This document shows, piece after piece, positions 49,260-59,996 of a stretch of DNA of 64,000 nt. The notes below the pieces were generated by a model. It saw only the letters and a program-made list of their open reading frames with translations. It made no database searches and was not told the DNA's origin. The stretch lies in assembly GCA_009731375.1 (NCBI GenBank), contig BJOX01000043.1:913037-977036 (forward strand). Direction: 5' to 3'. Numbering within the stretch: position 1 is the first letter of the stretch; each line of letters starts with the position of its first letter. The stretch is from Paulinella micropora (lineage: Eukaryota > Cercozoa > Imbricatea > Euglyphida). The translations under genes and the position numbers were made by a program.

Positions 49260-50054
49260 CGCTGTTGTTGTTGCTGTTGTTGTTATTGTTGTTGCTGTTG
49301 TTATTGTGCTTGTTGTTGTTGTTGCTGATGCTGTTGTTGCTGTTCTCGTTGTTGGTTGATATGGTTGTGTATGTATGTGTGTATGTATATACGTACGTAC
49401 TATGTATGTACGTACGCACGTACGTATGTATCAGGTTTCTCTGCTGCCAGGCTGTCATATTTTCTTATGTGTATGTATGTATGTGTGTATGTATGTATGT
49501 ATGTATGTATGTATGTATGCAGGGCACTACCAAGTTTCACTCGGACCTCGAGAAGGTATGTATGTATGTATGTATGTATGTATGTATGACATATGTATGT
49601 ATGTATTTATGTATGTGTGTATGTAGGAGCTGGCCGATCTGCACGGGAAGGTATGTATGTATGTATGTATGTATGTATGTATGGATGGATGGATAGATGT
49701 ATGGATGTATGTATGTATGGATGTATGTAGTATGTATGTATGTATGGATGTATGTATGTATGTATGTAATGTAATGTAATGTCATGTCATGTCATGTCAT
49801 GTAATGTAATGTAATGTATGTATGTATGTATGTATGTATGTATGTATGTATGTATGTATAGGAAGCTGCCCTTGTTTGTACCTCTGGGTACGTTGCCAAT
49901 GATACGTCCATCACCGCACTGGTAGAAAAATACAGCATGATGAGCATACACACATTCTTCCACATAGCATATTATGCGGCTCAGCCACAAATTTGACGTG
50001 TTTTGCGGGCGAGCCGGAGCCGGGCCGGCGAGCCCGGAAACCGCGTCAAATTTG

Positions 50055-50112
<58 letters not shown>

Positions 50113-50537
50113 AGAAAGCTCTTGATGAGAGCTTTTTCAAATCAGACACACTGCATAGACCCCCCCCCCCCCACACACACACACACACACACACACACCC
50201 CACACACACACACACACACAGTGCGCCGCATATGTAGTTTTATTGGAAACCTGACCACATTTTGTGGAGGTGACCCGATAAAAGCCTCTATCACCATATT
50301 GAATCTTGGTTTTATTTTCTTGTCTTTTTGGTGTATAAGACTTGGCCTTTACACGTGTATGTATGTATATATTTATGTATGTATGTATGTATGTATGTAT
50401 GTGTGTATATGTGTATGTATGTATGTATGTATGTATTGATGAATGGATGAATGGATGGATAGATGGATAGATGTATGTATTTCACTGGTGCCAGGCTGTC
50501 ACATTTTGTCATGCATATATGTATGTATGTATGTATG

Positions 50538-50571
<34 letters not shown>

Positions 50572-50928
50572 TGTATGCACGGATGTATGTATGTATGTAT
50601 GTATGGATAGATGGATGGATGTATCTATGTTTCTATTTTAAGGTTTCTCTGCTGCCAGGCTGTCGCATTTTCTCATGTATGTATATATGTATGTATGTAT
50701 GTTTCCGCTTTAGGTTTCTCTGCTGCCAGGTTCACATTTTCTCATACATGTATGCATCTATGTATGTAGGTATGTATGTATGTATGTATGCACGCATGTA
50801 ATGTATGTATGGATAGATGGATGGATGAATGTATGTTTCTATTTTAAGGTTTCTCTGCTGCCAGGCTGTCATATTTTCTCATGCACGTATGTATGTCATG
50901 TATGTATGTATGTATGTATGTATGTATG

Positions 50929-50959
<31 letters not shown>

Positions 50960-51448
50960 TGTATGTATGTAATGTATGTATGTATGTTTCCACTTTAGGT
51001 TTCTCTGCTGCCAGGCTGTCACATTTTCTCATGCATGTATGTATGTATGTATGTATGTAATGTATGTATTGATGTATGTATGTATGTATGTATGTATGTT
51101 TCCGCTTTAGGTTTCTCTGCTTCCAGGTTGTCACATTTTCTCATGCATGCATGTATGTATGTATGTATGTATGTATGTATGTATGTATGTTTCCGCTTTA
51201 GGTTTCTCTGCTGCCAGGTTGTCACATTTTCTCATGCATGTATGTATGTATGTATGTATGTATTATGTATGTTTCCACTCTAGGTTTCTCTACTGCCAGG
51301 CTGTCACATTTTCCCATGCATATATGTATGTAGGTATGTATGTATGTCATGTATGTATGGATGGATGTATGTATGTCCCCTTTAGGTTTCTCTGCTTCCA
51401 GGCTGTCACATTTTCTCCGACAGTCTGAATCATGCCTCACTGATCGAG

Positions 51449-51498
<50 letters not shown>

Positions 51499-51534
51499 TA
51501 TTCTCCGATAGCCTGAATCATGCCTCACTGATTG

Positions 51535-51587
<53 letters not shown>

Positions 51588-52449
51588 ACACACACACACA
51601 CACACCCACACACACACAGCACACACACAGCACACACTCACTCACACACACTCACACACACTCACACACGCGCACACACTCATACGCACTCACACACACA
51701 CACACACAGCACACACTCACTCATACACACTCTCACACACACATACACTCAAACGCACTCACTCACACACACACACACATACACTCACAACACACACACA
51801 CACAGCACTCACTCACTCATACACACATACACTCAGACGCACACACACACACACACACAGCACACACTCATACACACTCACACAAACACAAACACACACA
51901 CACACACACTCACAACACACACACACACACAGCACTCACTCACTCATACACACACACACACACACACCCCTCACTCACTCATACACACATACACACACAC
52001 ACACACAGCACACACTCATACACACTCACAAACACACACACACACACACACACACACCACNNNNNNNNNNNNNNNNNNNNNNNNNNNNNNNNNNNNNNNN
52101 NNNNNNNNNNNNNNNNNNNNNNNNNNNNNNNNNNNNNNNNNNNNNNNNNNNNNNNNNNNNNNNNNNNNNNNNNNNNNNNNNNNNNNNNNNNNNNNNNNNN
52201 NNNNNNNNNNNNNNNNNNNNNNNNNNNNNNNNNNNNNNNNNNNNNNNNNNNNNNNNNNNNNNNNNNNNNNNNNNNNNNNNNNNNNNNNNNNNNNNNNNNN
52301 NNNNNNNNNNNNNNNNNNNNNNNNNNNNNNNNNNNNNNNNNNNNNNNNNNNNNNNNNNNNNNNNNNNNNNNNNNNNNNNNNNNNNNNNNNNNNNNNNNNN
52401 NNNNNNNNNNNNNNNNNNNNNNNNNNNNNNNNNNNNNNNNNCACACACA

Positions 52450-52481
<32 letters not shown>

Positions 52482-52493
52482 CACACACACACT

Positions 52494-52524
<31 letters not shown>

Positions 52525-52525
52525 C

Positions 52526-52577
<52 letters not shown>

Positions 52578-52607
52578 CACTCTCTCTCTCTCTCTCTCTC
52601 TCTCCAT

Positions 52608-52643
<36 letters not shown>

Positions 52644-53211
52644 GCATACGCAGAACCCGCGCTCCAAAGCATATCTTCAAGGTATGTATGTATATATGTA
52701 TATATGCATGTATGTATGTATGTATGTGTGTATGTATGTATGTATGCATGTATGTATGCATGTATCTATGTATGTATGTATGTATGTATGTATGTATGTA
52801 TGTATGTGTGTATGTATGTATGTAATGTATGTATGTATGTATGTATGTATGTATGTATGTATGTATTTATGTATTGCCCAACTTCAAACTCGTTTTTCTT
52901 ATGTATTGCCCAACTTCAAACTCGTTTTTCTTAAATCAATACTTTAGATATATGACAATTACGTAACACACCGTTTTCAAGAGTTTTTATCGGTCACCTC
53001 CACAAAATGTGGCGCGCCAAAATTTGACGTGTTTTGCGGGCTCGTCGGCCCGGCCCGGCTTGCCTGCAAAACACGTCAAATTTGTGGCTAGCCGCATAGT
53101 ATGCTATTCAGGGCCCGCGCTTTCAAAATGACGGCTTCAATATTGTTACATCACAATTTCAATGGATGGAGACTGCTGAGATAGAAGCTGGATGGTTTTT
53201 ATAGATAGATT

Positions 53212-53279
<68 letters not shown>

Positions 53280-53376
53280 TAGATAGAAATGTATTTCTGC
53301 CGTAGCCACTGTGCTATTAGAGAGAGAGAGAGAGAGAGAGAGAGATCTATTCATCTATTCATCTACTATCTATCTA

Positions 53377-53417
<41 letters not shown>

Positions 53418-53539
53418 CATCCATCAATCTATCCATCAATCTATCTATCTACCTATCTATTTTTACCTTGTACAGCATAACGACACTTCCCATCTCGAGG
53501 AGCTGCTGCGCGCTGCCCCGCCCCATGTTCCCAAGTTGG

Positions 53540-53611
<72 letters not shown>

Positions 53612-54345
53612 TCACTCACTCAATATCACATCACATGACATTACATCACATCACATCATCAGGTGGTTTTCGAGTCGGTCTACTCCTTGGACGGCGACAT
53701 TGCCCACATCATATCACATATCACATCACGTCACATCATATCACATCATATCACATCACACCATATCACATCATAGGTGGTTTTTGAGTCGGTCTACTCC
53801 ATGGACGGCGACATTGCCCACATCATATCATATCACATATCACATCATATCGCATCATATCACATCAGGTGGTTTTTGAGTCGGTCTACTCCTTGGACGG
53901 CGATATTGCCCACATCATATCACATCATATCACATCACATCACATCACATCACATCACATCACATGACATCAGGTGGTTTTCGAGTCGGTCTACTCCATG
54001 GACGGCGACATTGCCCACATCATATCACATCACATCACATCACATCAGGTGGTTTTCGAGTCGGTCTACTCCATGGACGGCGACATTGCCCACATCATAT
54101 CGCATCATATCACATCACATCACATCAGGTGGTTTTCGAGTCGGTCTACTCCATGGACGGCGACATTGCCCACATCATATCACATCACGTCACATCACAT
54201 CACATCAGGTGATTTTCGAGTCGGTCTACTCCATGGACGGCGACATCGGTCCTATTAAGGACATCTGCGACCTGTGCGAGCAATATGGCGCACTGTCCTT
54301 CATTGATGAGGTACATACATACATGCATACAAACATAGAAACATA

Positions 54346-54407
<62 letters not shown>

Positions 54408-54474
54408 TACTTACTTACTTACTTATTTACTTAGGTACATGCAGTGGGGCTTTACGGAGAACGAGGCGGCGCAG

Positions 54475-54511
<37 letters not shown>

Positions 54512-54775
54512 ACTTACTTACTTACTAACTTACTTACGTACTTACTTAGGTACATGCAGTGGGGCTTTACGGAGAACGAGGCGGCGGAGTTACTTACTTA
54601 CTTACTTACTGACCTACTTACTTACTTACTTACTACCTTACTACTTACTTACTTACTGGCTTACTTACTGACTGACTGACTTACTTACTTACTTACTTAC
54701 TTAGGTACATGCAGTGGGGCTTTACGGAGAACGAGGCGGCGGAGTTACTTACTTACTTACTGACCTACTTACTTG

Positions 54776-54807
<32 letters not shown>

Positions 54808-55031
54808 TGTACATGCAGTGAGGGCTTTACGGAGAACGAGGCGGCGGAGTTACTTACTTACTTTCTGACTTACTGACTTACTTACTTACTTACTTAATTA
54901 CTTACTTATGTACATGCAGTGAGGGCTTAACGGAGAACGAGGCGGCGGAGTTACTTACGTACTTACTTACTTACTTACTTACTTAGGTACGTGCAGTGGG
55001 GGCTTTACTGAGAACGAGGCGGCGGAGTTAA

Positions 55032-55078
<47 letters not shown>

Positions 55079-55146
55079 TTTACTTATTTACTTATTTATT
55101 TAGGTACCATGCAGAGGGGCTTTACGGAGAACAAGGCGGCGGAGTT

Positions 55147-55187
<41 letters not shown>

Positions 55188-55295
55188 GGTACATGCAGTA
55201 GGGGCTTTACGGAGAACGAGGCGGTGGAGTGTCTTAATTACTTACTTACTTACTTATTCACTTGATTACTTACTTACTTACTTACTTACTTGACC

Positions 55296-55335
<40 letters not shown>

Positions 55336-56052
55336 GCTTGCTTAGGTACATGCAGTGGGGCTTTACGGAGAACGAGGCGGCGGTGTCTGTCAAGAGCTGG
55401 TACATACATACATACATACATACATACATACATACATACATACTTACATACATACATACATACATACAGGAATTTGAGCATCGACTAGATACATGCATAC
55501 ATACATATATATATATATATATACATACATACATATATACATACATACATACATACATACAGGGACTTGAGCATCAACTAGATGTGATATCAGGCCATAC
55601 ATACATTCATACATACATACATACATACATTCATTCATTCATTCATACATACATACATAAATACATACAAATATACATACATACATACAGGGAATTGAGA
55701 ATCGACTAGATACATACATAGAGATATACATACATACATACATACATACATACAGGGGTACTTGAGTATCTAGTCAGATGTGACATCAGGCCATACATAC
55801 ATACATACATACATTCAATCATACATGAATACATAAATACATACATACGTACAGGGAATTGAGAATCGACTAGATACATACATACAGATATACATACATA
55901 TATACATACAAACTTACAAACATACATACATACATACAGAGACTTGAGCATCTAGTCAGATGTGACATCAGGCCATACATACATACATACATACATACAG
56001 GGCCTTGAGCATCGACTAGATGTGATATCGGGTACCTTAGCCAAAGGTATTC

Positions 56053-56126
<74 letters not shown>

Positions 56127-56158
56127 ATATCGACCTATCTATCTGTCTATCTACCTAC

Positions 56159-56189
<31 letters not shown>

Positions 56190-56417
56190 CCTATCCATCT
56201 ATCCATCCATCTATCCATCTATCTATCTTCTATCTATCTATCTACCTACTATCTATCTATCTATCTATCTATCTATATATCTATCGATCTATCGATCTAT
56301 CAATCTATCTATCTATCTACTGAGTCTATCTATCTATCTATCCATCTATCTATATATCTACTTCTACCGGGTATTTGGAAGATATGTTACAGAGCGAAGT
56401 GTCCTGATCGTGCGATC

Positions 56418-56483
<66 letters not shown>

Positions 56484-56510
56484 CAGTGGTAGTAGTAGTA
56501 GTATTAATAG

Positions 56511-56609
<99 letters not shown>

Positions 56610-56686
56610 CAAGCAAAGATTCGACAGGAGTACAGCAGACAAACGTCATGATGATGTTGATAAGTACTTTTGGCCTACTACTACTA

Positions 56687-56726
<40 letters not shown>

Positions 56727-56818
56727 CACTGCTGCTGCTGCTGCTGCTGCTGCTGCTACTACTACTACTACTACTACTACTAGTAGTAGTACTACTACTA
56801 CTACTACTACTACTACTG

Positions 56819-56859
<41 letters not shown>

Positions 56860-56952
56860 GCTGCTGCTACTACTGCTCCTACTACTGCTACTGCTACTAC
56901 TACTACTACTACTACTACTACATCTACTCATACTAATACTACTATCTACTAT

Positions 56953-56992
<40 letters not shown>

Positions 56993-57016
56993 ATCTACTC
57001 ATACTAATACTAATAC

Positions 57017-57106
<90 letters not shown>

Positions 57107-57308
57107 TTCTGTCCATCTATCTATCTACCCATCCATCTATCCATCCATCTATCCATCCATCTATCTATATCTATCTATCTATCTATCTATACGCAGGGTT
57201 TGGGGTCTTTGGGGGATACATTGCGGGGCGACGAGTGCTGGTCGACGCTGTTCGTTCCTTTGCCTCGGGCTTCATCTTCACCTCATCCTTCCCACCTACG
57301 GTATCTAC

Positions 57309-57348
<40 letters not shown>

Positions 57349-57429
57349 TTATCTATCTCTGGTCGACGCTGTGCGTTCCTTTGCCTCGGGCTTCATCTTC
57401 ACCTCATCCTTCCCACCTACGGTATCTAC

Positions 57430-57484
<55 letters not shown>

Positions 57485-57588
57485 CCTATTTACCTATGTA
57501 CCTACCTATCTATCTAACTGCCTACCTACCTATCTACCTATCTATCTATCTATCGATCTATCTATCTATCTATCGATCTATCTATCTG

Positions 57589-57627
<39 letters not shown>

Positions 57628-57693
57628 CTGGTTGATGCTGTGCGTTCCTTTGCTTTCGGCTTCATCTTCACCTCATCCTTTCCACCTACGGTG

Positions 57694-57733
<40 letters not shown>

Positions 57734-57781
57734 CCTATCTACCTACCTATCTATCTATCCATCTATCTATCCATCTATCTA

Positions 57782-57824
<43 letters not shown>

Positions 57825-58084
57825 ATGTCTGTCTATCTATCTATCTATCTATAATCGATGCTGTGCGTTCCTTTGCTTCCGGCTTCATCTTTACCTCATC
57901 CTTCCCACCCTCGCTATCTATCTATCTATCTATCTATCTCTGATCGATGCTGTGCTTTCCTTTGCCTCGGGCCTCACCTTCACTTCCCTCGATCGAAACA
58001 TACATACATACATACACATATATAAATACATTTTTACTCACACCTACACGATCATAAAACGATTGCACAAATCGTAAAATCACG

Positions 58085-58140
<56 letters not shown>

Positions 58141-58711
58141 CATGCGCGCGCACACACACACGTACACACACACACACACACACATATACATACATATATA
58201 TATATACATATATTATATATATATATACATATAATATATACATATATTATATATATATATATATATTCAATGCATGCATCTCTGTAGGTAGCCGCAGGCG
58301 CTCTTGCAAGTGTACGTTACTTGAAAAACAGCAAGAGGGAACGGTACGTCATGTCTGACTGTCTGTCTGTCTGTCTGACTGTCTGACTGTCTGTCTGTAT
58401 ATATCTATGGCTGTCTGTCTGACTGTCTGACTGTCTGACTGTATACATCTATGGCTGTCTCTCTGACTCTCTGACTGTCTGACTGCGTCTGTCTGTCTGC
58501 ATGTATGTATTTTCTGTCTGTAGGGAAGCTCACCAGGAGCGCGCACGCACTCTGAAACGACTCCTGCGTGAAAACAACTTACCCTTGATTGTGTCTGAGT
58601 CTCACATTGTGCCGCTGATGGTGGGCGACCCCGTGCTGTGTAAAGGTAATCTGACCACATTTTGTGGAGGTGACCTATAAAAGCCTCTCACACCTACACG
58701 ATCATAAAACG

Positions 58712-58742
<31 letters not shown>

Positions 58743-59094
58743 ACGCACAAAGCGTAAAATCACATCTATCTATCTATCTATCCATCTATCTATCTATCTA
58801 TCTATCTATCACCATATTGAATCTTGGTTTTATTTTATTTTCTTTTTGGTGTATAAGACTTGGCCTGTACTCGTGTATGTATGTATGTATATATGTATGT
58901 ATGTATGTATGTAGCTGCGTCCGACATGCTGCTGGATAAGTACAATATCTATGTACAACCTATCAATTATCCCACCGTCCCAAAGGGCACTGAGCGATTG
59001 AGGTACATATATACATATACATATACATATACATATGCATATACATATACATATGCATATACATATATATATATGTATATATATATATACAGAA

Positions 59095-59132
<38 letters not shown>

Positions 59133-59490
59133 ATACATATATACGTGTATACATATATACATTTCCACATAGACATAGACATAGACATAGACATAGACAT
59201 ATACGTATAGGTAATACGTATCTGATGCAATTGCATCGTCATGCATATTGTTTACAACCTGTGAGATACGAGAATACTGAACATGCCATTGGAAACCTCT
59301 TGTCATCAGCTTTACATTACAATACATTACATTACATTACAATACATTACATTACATTACAATACAATACAATACATTACATTACATTACATTACATCTT
59401 TCTAGCGATGGCTTTAGTATATTATCATAGCACAAGCATTGGGGAAGAACAATCAGACCCAAATTTCATGGCACGTCAATCTCTATCTAT

Positions 59491-59535
<45 letters not shown>

Positions 59536-59698
59536 AGCTGTCTGAAGCCTTGAATGTTGTTTGTGAAAAATCACTCTTGTCAGGTTTACACCGGGTCCTC
59601 TACATAACGATCAACTCATGCAGCACTTGATCCAGTCGTTGCAGGCTGTATGGGACGAGTTGGATATCCCTCGCTCCCATCCGCTCTGTGAGCAGTGA
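47532..59698 (+). CDS. ALAS: 5-aminolevulinate synthase, mitochondrial (18 exons)
   Basis: ALAS condenses glycine and succinyl-CoA to 5-aminolevulinate with PLP, the first step of heme synthesis, in the mitochondrial matrix. Exons: 47,532-47,837; 47,968 (or 47,986)-48,169; 48,496-48,634; 48,830-48,866; 49,523-49,555; 49,627-49,650; 49,862-49,921; 51,386-51,448; 52,643-52,681; 53,476-53,538; 54,209-54,310; 55,346-55,399; 56,001-56,046; 57,197-57,300; 58,288-58,343; 58,524-58,645; 58,915-59,002; 59,584-59,698. All phases fit, giving 550 residues. The N-terminus looks like a transit peptide, with two CP heme-regulatory motifs (C23-P24, C48-P49, both CPFL). The core shows [75 protein letters not shown] lysine K389 in [19 protein letters not shown] and [21 protein letters not shown]. 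The motif at the lysine is usually GTLGKAFG. Exon 2's acceptor is the least certain border. Confidence 0.95.
48251..48415. repeat. Intron 2 (CT)n with a 10-N gap
   Basis: A (CAT)n start and long (CT)n surround the gap at 48,345-48,354. The gap does not touch an exon. Confidence 0.9.
48635..48829 (+). repeat. Intron 3, (TATG)n beginning at the donor
   Basis: The intron opens GTATGTATGT and is TATG repeat almost to its acceptor (GTAAG before exon 4). The repeat phase coincides with the GTATGT donor. Confidence 0.85.
48867..49522 (+). repeat. Intron 4, (ATCT)n, (TTG)n and (TATG)n
   Basis: The donor GTAACA is followed by (ATCT)n, a short unique piece, (TTG)n at about 49,215-49,350, and (TATG)n up to the GCAG acceptor. 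A false exon-8-like phrase (TTTCTCTGCTGCCAGGCTGTC) occurs at 49,435-49,465. Confidence 0.85.
49556..49626 (+). repeat. Intron 5, a 71-bp intron made of (TATG)n
   Basis: It runs from GTATGTATG at the donor to GTATGTAG at the acceptor, with only minor interruptions. It lies between the 33-bp and 24-bp microexons. Confidence 0.9.
49651..49861 (+). repeat. Intron 6, a 211-bp intron of (TATG)n
   Basis: It is TATG and GGATG repeat from the GTATGT donor to the TATAG acceptor, with a short (ATGTC/ATGTA)n patch. Confidence 0.9.
49935..50345. repeat. P2 palindromic repeat, copy B, in intron 7
   Basis: CACAAATTTGACGTGTTTTG and CCGCGTCAAATTTG form the core. Outer parts GCCGCATATGTAGTTTTATT and CCTGACCACATTTTGTGGAG follow after inserted (GATA)n and (CA)n. 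Its orientation is opposite to copies A and C. Confidence 0.8.
50480..51315 (+). repeat. Eight truncated copies of the exon 8 acceptor edge
   Basis: Copies of TTTAGGTTTCTCTGCTGCCAG.. lie at about 50,480, 50,643, 50,713, 50,849, 50,999, 51,111, 51,201 and 51,284. Each keeps about 30 bases of exon 8 (reading [10 protein letters not shown]) and most keep the AG. Each then passes into (TATG)n instead of the rest of the exon. The real exon is at 51,386-51,448. Confidence 0.92.
51449..52642 (+). repeat. Intron 8, (CT)n and (CA)n arrays with a 381-N gap
   Basis: The donor GTCTGTCTCTC merges into (CT)n. CACA arrays with CACTCA interruptions extend to the AG of exon 9. The gap is at 52,061-52,441. 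Confidence 0.9.
51505..51536 (+). pseudogene. Copy of the exon 8 donor half
   Basis: GATAGCCTGAATCATGCCTC then ACTGATTGAG and GTCTCTC repeat the 3' half and donor of exon 8, about 80 bp after the real exon. A (CA)n tract stands before it in place of the 5' half. Confidence 0.85.
52955..53105. repeat. P2 palindromic repeat, copy C, in intron 9
   Basis: ACCTCCACAAAATGTGG, AAATTTGACGTGTTTTGCGG and GCAAAACACGTCAAATTTG flank a GC-rich loop. (TATG)n at the donor side and (GATA)n downstream make up most of the rest of the intron. Confidence 0.8.
53663..54180 (+). repeat. Six truncated copies of the exon 11 acceptor edge
   Basis: Copies start at about 53,663, 53,777, 53,869, 53,974, 54,049 and 54,129. 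Each has AG followed by a form of GTGGTTTTCGAGTCGGTCTA and about 45 exon bases, ending GACATTGCCCACATCATATC. (TCACA)n-type repeat leads to the next. The real exon 11 starts at 54,209. Confidence 0.92.
54435..55235 (+). repeat. Eight truncated copies of the exon 12 acceptor edge
   Basis: Copies of GTACATGCAGTGGGGCTTTA.. lie at about 54,435, 54,550, 54,705, 54,810, 54,909, 54,987, 55,105 and 55,189. They are separated by (TTAC)n. Most keep TTAG before the copy and about 40 exon bases ([12 protein letters not shown]). Two have TTATG in place of the AG. The real exon 12 is at 55,346-55,399. Confidence 0.92.
55469..55975 (+). repeat. Six copies of the exon 13 edge, alternating short and long
   Basis: Short copies lie at about 55,469, 55,691 and 55,854. 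Long copies, reaching GATGTGATATCAGG, lie at about 55,563, 55,756 and 55,940. They alternate within (CATA)n. The real exon 13 starts at 56,001. The alternation suggests that a two-copy unit was amplified. Confidence 0.85.
56047..57196 (+). repeat. Intron 13, (ATCT)n and (TAG/TAC)n arrays
   Basis: GTATTCATCTATC at the donor runs into (ATCT)n, then (TAG)n, (TAC)n and again (ATCT)n before the ACGCAG acceptor. Long poly-Ser/Leu/Tyr frames here are repeat translations. Confidence 0.9.
57357..57990 (+). repeat. Four copies of the exon 14 donor half
   Basis: Copies start at about 57,357, 57,628, 57,852 and 57,940 within (ATCT)n. The first keeps the donor GTATCT, the second a GTGTCT, and the last two are truncated or lack GT. 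The first reads [13 protein letters not shown]. Similarity to the real exon falls along the series. Confidence 0.9.
58344..58523 (+). repeat. Intron 15, (CTGT/CTGA)n repeat
   Basis: The donor GTACGT is followed by imperfect TGTCTGTCTGAC repeats, including a two- to threefold repeat of ATCTATGGCTGTCT, up to the TAG acceptor. Confidence 0.85.
58646..58860. repeat. P2 repeat, copy D, starting at the intron 16 donor
   Basis: The intron opens GTAATCTGACCACATTTTGT, the same outer end seen in copy B, so the repeat itself supplies the splice donor. After (ATCT)n the other end (ATATTGAATCTTGGTTTTAT.. GTATAAGACTTGGCCT) matches copy B near 50,300. The GC-rich palindromic core is absent here. Confidence 0.8.
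59003..59583 (+). repeat. Intron 17, (CATA)n, (TTACA)n and (ATCT)n
   Basis: The donor GTACATATATAC begins a CATA/TA array. A P1-like fragment (GCCATTGGAAACCTCTTGTC) and a (CATTA)n tract follow, then (ATCT)n. The acceptor is TTGTCAG. Confidence 0.85.
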
Positions 59699-59755
59699 GA
59701 AATGAAAAGGATATCCTCCGCTTCCATCCGCTCTGTAAGCAGTGAGAAATGAAAA
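59665..59755 (+). repeat. Duplication of the ALAS stop-codon region
   Basis: GGATATCCCTCGCTCCCATC.. GCAGTGAGAAATGAAAA is followed at once by a second, slightly diverged copy (GGATATCCTCCGCTTCCATC). The first carries the in-frame TGA; the second is in the 3' untranslated region. Confidence 0.85.
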
Positions 59756-59829
59756 CACCTGGTAAGGTAAGGCACTGTCGTTTCAATAGGTATCATTAGG
59801 GACATTAAAGGTCTAAAATCAGCTCTCTT

Positions 59830-59901
59830 TGATCTTAATTTTTCTGACGCGGTATTTCAGATATGACAATCCTGAACAATATCATTTGAAAGCCCCGCCC
59901 G

Positions 59902-59996
<95 letters not shown>

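Noticed and set aside
49433-49470. Possible alternative ALAS exon 8 in intron 4
   Set aside because: TTTCTCTGCTGCCAGGCTGTC is one more displaced edge copy. It precedes exons 5-7 and would break their order.
51531-52947. Ser-Leu then His-Thr open frame across the intron 8 gap
   Set aside because: It is (CT)n and (CA)n translation. The only coding part is the 39-bp exon 9 at 52,643-52,681.
56350-57007. Poly-Ser/poly-Leu frames
   Set aside because: They are (TAG)n and (TAC)n repeats within ALAS intron 13.
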